DNA from: JBKQWK01 sp052139595
Lineage (GTDB): Bacteria; Actinomycetota; Thermoleophilia; UBA2241
Direction: 5' to 3'
Length of the DNA: 7,261 nucleotides
Assembly (NCBI GenBank): GCA_052139595.1
Contig: JBKQWK010000145.1
Span: 1 to 7,261, forward strand
In this document: positions 5,645 to 7,261 of the stretch, piece by piece
Position numbering within the stretch: the stretch's first letter is position 1
Layout of the letters: each line of letters opens with the position of its first letter
The notes under the pieces: model-generated
Seen by the model: the letters and a program-made list of their open reading frames with translations, nothing else
Database searches by the model: none
What the model was told of the DNA's origin: nothing
Translations under genes and position numbers: made by a program

Positions 5645-6037
5645 TTGGCCGCAGTAATGTACTCCGCAACCGGTAAGCGCAAGTCCAGCGTCGCCCGCGT
5701 CATTCTCACGCCCGGCGACGGTCACGTGGTCGTTAACGGTCGTGAACTCACCGAGTTCTTTGGCCGCCAAGTGCTGCAGACGGTGGCCCTCATGCCTTTC
5801 GAGGCGACCCGCACGCGGGGCAAGTTCGACGTGCGCGTCAACGTCTACGGCGGCGGCGTAGCCGGTCAAGCAGGCGCCATACGCCACGGCATAGCAAGAG
5901 CCCTTTGCGTTGCCGATGAAACCCTGCGCGCGCCACTCAAACGCGCTGGCTTTCTCACCCGCGACAGTCGCGTGGTCGAGCGCAAGAAGGCCGGTCTCAA
6001 AAAGGCCCGCAAGCGCCCGCAGTTCAGCAAGCGCTAA
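5645..6037 (+). CDS. rpsI: 30S ribosomal protein S9
   Basis: S9 sits in the head of the small subunit, and its C-terminal tail reaches toward P-site tRNA. From TTG5645 the product is 130 aa, the same length as E. coli S9. It shows ATGKRKSSVARV (8-19), the family signature GGGVAGQAGAIRHGIARAL (69-87), FLTRDSRVVERKKAGLKKA (103-121) and the invariant C-terminal RPQFSKR (124-130). The TTG start is supported by a well-placed AAGGAG and by the alignment MAAVMYSATGKRKSS with E. coli MAENQYYGTGRRKSS; starting at ATG5657 would lose four family-typical residues. It is co-transcribed with rplM (5-nt gap). No strong terminator follows, so some read-through toward glmM is possible. Confidence 0.97.
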   Translation: MAAVMYSATGKRKSSVARVILTPGDGHVVVNGRELTEFFGRQVLQTVALMPFEATRTRGKFDVRVNVYGGGVAGQAGAIRHGIARALCVADETLRAPLKRAGFLTRDSRVVERKKAGLKKARKRPQFSKR

Positions 6038-6045
6038 GCGTTTGT

Positions 6046-6064
6046 GGCCCAGCAAGCGCTGGCC
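6046..6064 (+). terminator. Weak hairpin after rpsI, possible terminator or RNA 3' end
   Basis: GGCCCAGC (6046-6053) can pair with GCTGGCC (6058-6064) as a 7-bp stem with one bulged C and an AAGC loop, 9 nt after the rpsI stop. No T tract follows (AGCTCACTG), so intrinsic termination is doubtful. Rho-dependent ending or 3'-end protection would fit equally well. Confidence 0.25.
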
Positions 6065-6076
6065 AGCTCACTGTGT

Positions 6077-6105
6077 TTGCGTCCAATATCGCCTCCGCGG
6101 ATAGT
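6077..6105 (+). promoter_or_regulatory. Possible promoter for glmM
   Basis: TTGCGT (6077-6082) and GATAGT (6100-6105) are separated by 17 nt, with 3/6 and 4/6 matches to the sigma70 consensus. Transcription would begin near 6112, just where the leader hairpin starts (6114), giving an approximately 90-nt leader for glmM. The weak -35 match keeps this tentative. Confidence 0.3.
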
Positions 6106-6113
6106 TCGGCGTC

Positions 6114-6161
6114 TGGCTTAGCCCTGCGCGACTGCAGTTGCCGTCCCTGGCAGGGTAGCCA
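6114..6161 (+). promoter_or_regulatory. Bulged 12-bp leader hairpin upstream of glmM
   Basis: Bases 6114-6127 pair with 6150-6161 as 12 base pairs with two single-nt bulges (T6118, G6121) around a 22-nt loop. The loop contains TCCCT (6144-6148), which is complementary to AGGGA (6188-6192) in the glmM Shine-Dalgarno, and CCCT (6145-6148) can also pair with AGGG (6152-6155), which would disrupt the main stem. Alternative folds could therefore hide or expose the ribosome site. I do not recognise a known riboswitch. The pairing is visible; regulation is inference. Confidence 0.35.
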
Positions 6162-6200
6162 AGGATGAGCCGCCGCCGGTAGACGGAAGGGAGCGCAGGC

Positions 6201-7261
6201 ATGGGCAGACTCTTTGGCACCGACGGAATTCGCGGTGTTGCCGGCGAGCTGTTGACGGCCGAGTTCGCCATGACGGTGGGACGGGCGGCAGCGGTTGTGC
6301 TCGCTCAGAAACACGGTCCCCATCCCCTCTTCGTCATCGGTCGCGACACGCGTCTCAGTGGACCTATGTTGGAGGCGGCACTGGTCGCCGGCATTACCAG
6401 TGGCGGCGGCCATGTCGAGATCGCCGGGGTGATCCCCACGCCGGGGCTGGCGGCGCTCGTTACCGAGCGCCGCGCTCTCGCCGGTGTGGTCATCAGCGCC
6501 TCCCACAACCCCTTTGCCGACAACGGCATCAAGTTCTTCAGTGCCGCTGGCCTGAAGCTCAGCGACGACGAAGAGGCTGAGATTGAAGAACATGTGCTCG
6601 ACCACGATCTGGTCAGTGTCGCGGGAACGGGTTTCGGCGTCGCGGCGCAGCTGCCCGACGCCGTCGAACGCTACGTGAGCGGTCTCCTGGCTCGCCTGCC
6701 GATCGCTCTTAGCGGCCTGAAACTCGCCGTTGACTGCGCTCACGGTGCGATGTATGAAGCGGCGCCGTTGGCCTTGCGCCGGGCCGGCGCTGAGGTGACG
6801 GTACTGTGCGCTGCTCCCGATGGCATCAACATTAACGCTGGCTGCGGCAGCACGCACATTGGCGCCCTGCAGCAGGTCGTTGCCGCTGGCGACTACGACC
6901 TCGGGCTGGCGTTTGACGGCGACGGCGACCGCGTTCTCGCCGTCGATCACGCCGGCCACGTCGTCGACGGCGATTTCATCATCGCTATCCTGGCCCGGCA
7001 CCTGAAGCAGCAAGGACGGCTGCGCGGCGAGACCGTCGTCACCACCGTCATGACGAATCTTGGCTTTCGTCTTGCCATGGAGCGCGAAGGCATTGCTGTG
7101 CAGATCACTGATGTTGGCGACCGTTATGTAGTTGCCGAGATGCTGAGAGGCGACTTCGTCCTCGGCGGCGAGCAGTCAGGGCACATCATCAATCGCGAGT
7201 TGGCAAGCACCGGCGACGGTCTGGCGACGGCTTTGCTGCTGCTGCAGTCGCTGAAGCAGAT
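6201..7261 (+). CDS. glmM: Phosphoglucosamine mutase (3' end beyond window)
   Basis: GlmM interconverts glucosamine-6-phosphate and glucosamine-1-phosphate on the way to UDP-GlcNAc for peptidoglycan and LPS, in the cytosol. The first 353 codons are present and open to the window edge; family members are about 445 aa, so roughly the last 90 residues, including the phosphate-binding loop of domain 4, are missing. Visible motifs are GRLFGTDGIRGVAG (2-15), GRDTRLSG (47-54), the phosphoserine loop VISASHNPFADNGIKFF (97-113) with catalytic Ser101, the Mg-binding FDGDGDR (238-244), and the sugar-selecting GGEQSGH (322-328). TDGIRG plus the SASHNP context fits GlmM rather than ManB/Pgm enzymes. ATG6201 is supported by AAGGGAG (6187-6193) at 7-nt spacing and by the family N-terminus. 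It lies 163 nt after rpsI, probably with its own promoter and a structured leader. Confidence 0.96.
   Translation, partial: MGRLFGTDGIRGVAGELLTAEFAMTVGRAAAVVLAQKHGPHPLFVIGRDTRLSGPMLEAALVAGITSGGGHVEIAGVIPTPGLAALVTERRALAGVVISASHNPFADNGIKFFSAAGLKLSDDEEAEIEEHVLDHDLVSVAGTGFGVAAQLPDAVERYVSGLLARLPIALSGLKLAVDCAHGAMYEAAPLALRRAGAEVTVLCAAPDGININAGCGSTHIGALQQVVAAGDYDLGLAFDGDGDRVLAVDHAGHVVDGDFIIAILARHLKQQGRLRGETVVTTVMTNLGFRLAMEREGIAVQITDVGDRYVVAEMLRGDFVLGGEQSGHIINRELASTGDGLATALLLLQSLKQ

Noticed and set aside
6142..6151. 10-mer CGTCCCTGGC shared with the left-edge hairpin (11-20)
   Set aside because: A single 10-bp match in over 7 kb of GC-rich sequence is expected by chance, and the flanking stems differ.
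6024..7013. Long open frame (329 codons) on the - strand opposite glmM
   Set aside because: It is the antisense shadow of glmM in GC-rich DNA. The translation has no recognisable domain, while the + strand shows all GlmM motifs.
1..7261. Search for defence, phage, transposon, CRISPR, tRNA or secondary-metabolite genes
   Set aside because: Nothing supports any of these. All genes belong to core tetrapyrrole, SAM, ribosome and amino-sugar functions with uniform composition.

Overview
This GC-rich window comes from a bacterial chromosome. All genes lie on the + strand and are tightly packed. The content is core metabolism and translation, and I see no mobile element, CRISPR array, tRNA or rRNA. 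The C5 (glutamyl-tRNA) route to tetrapyrroles excludes a typical alphaproteobacterium. A CcsA/HemX-type membrane gene directly before hemA-hemC-hemD recalls Desulfobacterota-like or related GC-rich lineages (former Deltaproteobacteria, Binatota-like), but gene order alone cannot fix the taxon.

Region 1 (1-4188) is a tetrapyrrole operon. A terminator-like hairpin at the left edge probably closes an upstream unit. It is followed by an eight-helix CcsA/HemX-family protein (88-915), hemA (919-2379), hemC (2376-3320) and hemD (3307-4188). Junctions are 3 nt apart, then overlap by 4 bp and by 14 bp, as expected for translational coupling. HemA reduces Glu-tRNA to glutamate-1-semialdehyde. HemC joins four porphobilinogens into hydroxymethylbilane, and HemD closes this to uroporphyrinogen III. 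hemB, hemL and cobA are not in the window. HemA carries a long acidic, disordered-looking C-terminal tail, and HemD carries a linker built from a degenerate 15-bp tandem repeat.

Region 2 (4189-5088) holds a SAM hydroxide adenosyltransferase (DUF62 family) with an intact Asp-Arg-His triad. It splits SAM into adenosine and methionine. Its best start has no Shine-Dalgarno but has a -10-like hexamer 7 nt upstream, so a leaderless transcript is possible.

Region 3 (5089-6037) is the rplM-rpsI pair (L13, S9), with a plausible sigma70-type promoter in front and an rpsI that almost certainly starts at TTG. Region 4 (6038-7261) is a 163-nt gap with a bulged 12-bp hairpin that may control glmM, followed by the first 353 codons of glmM (peptidoglycan and LPS amino-sugar precursor synthesis), cut by the window edge.

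I found no new multi-gene system. The observations most worth checking are small: the hemD minisatellite, a strong hairpin at the hemC stop/hemD start, the glmM leader structure, the rplM upstream micro-ORF, and the degenerate tryptophan-rich motif in the CcsA-like protein.
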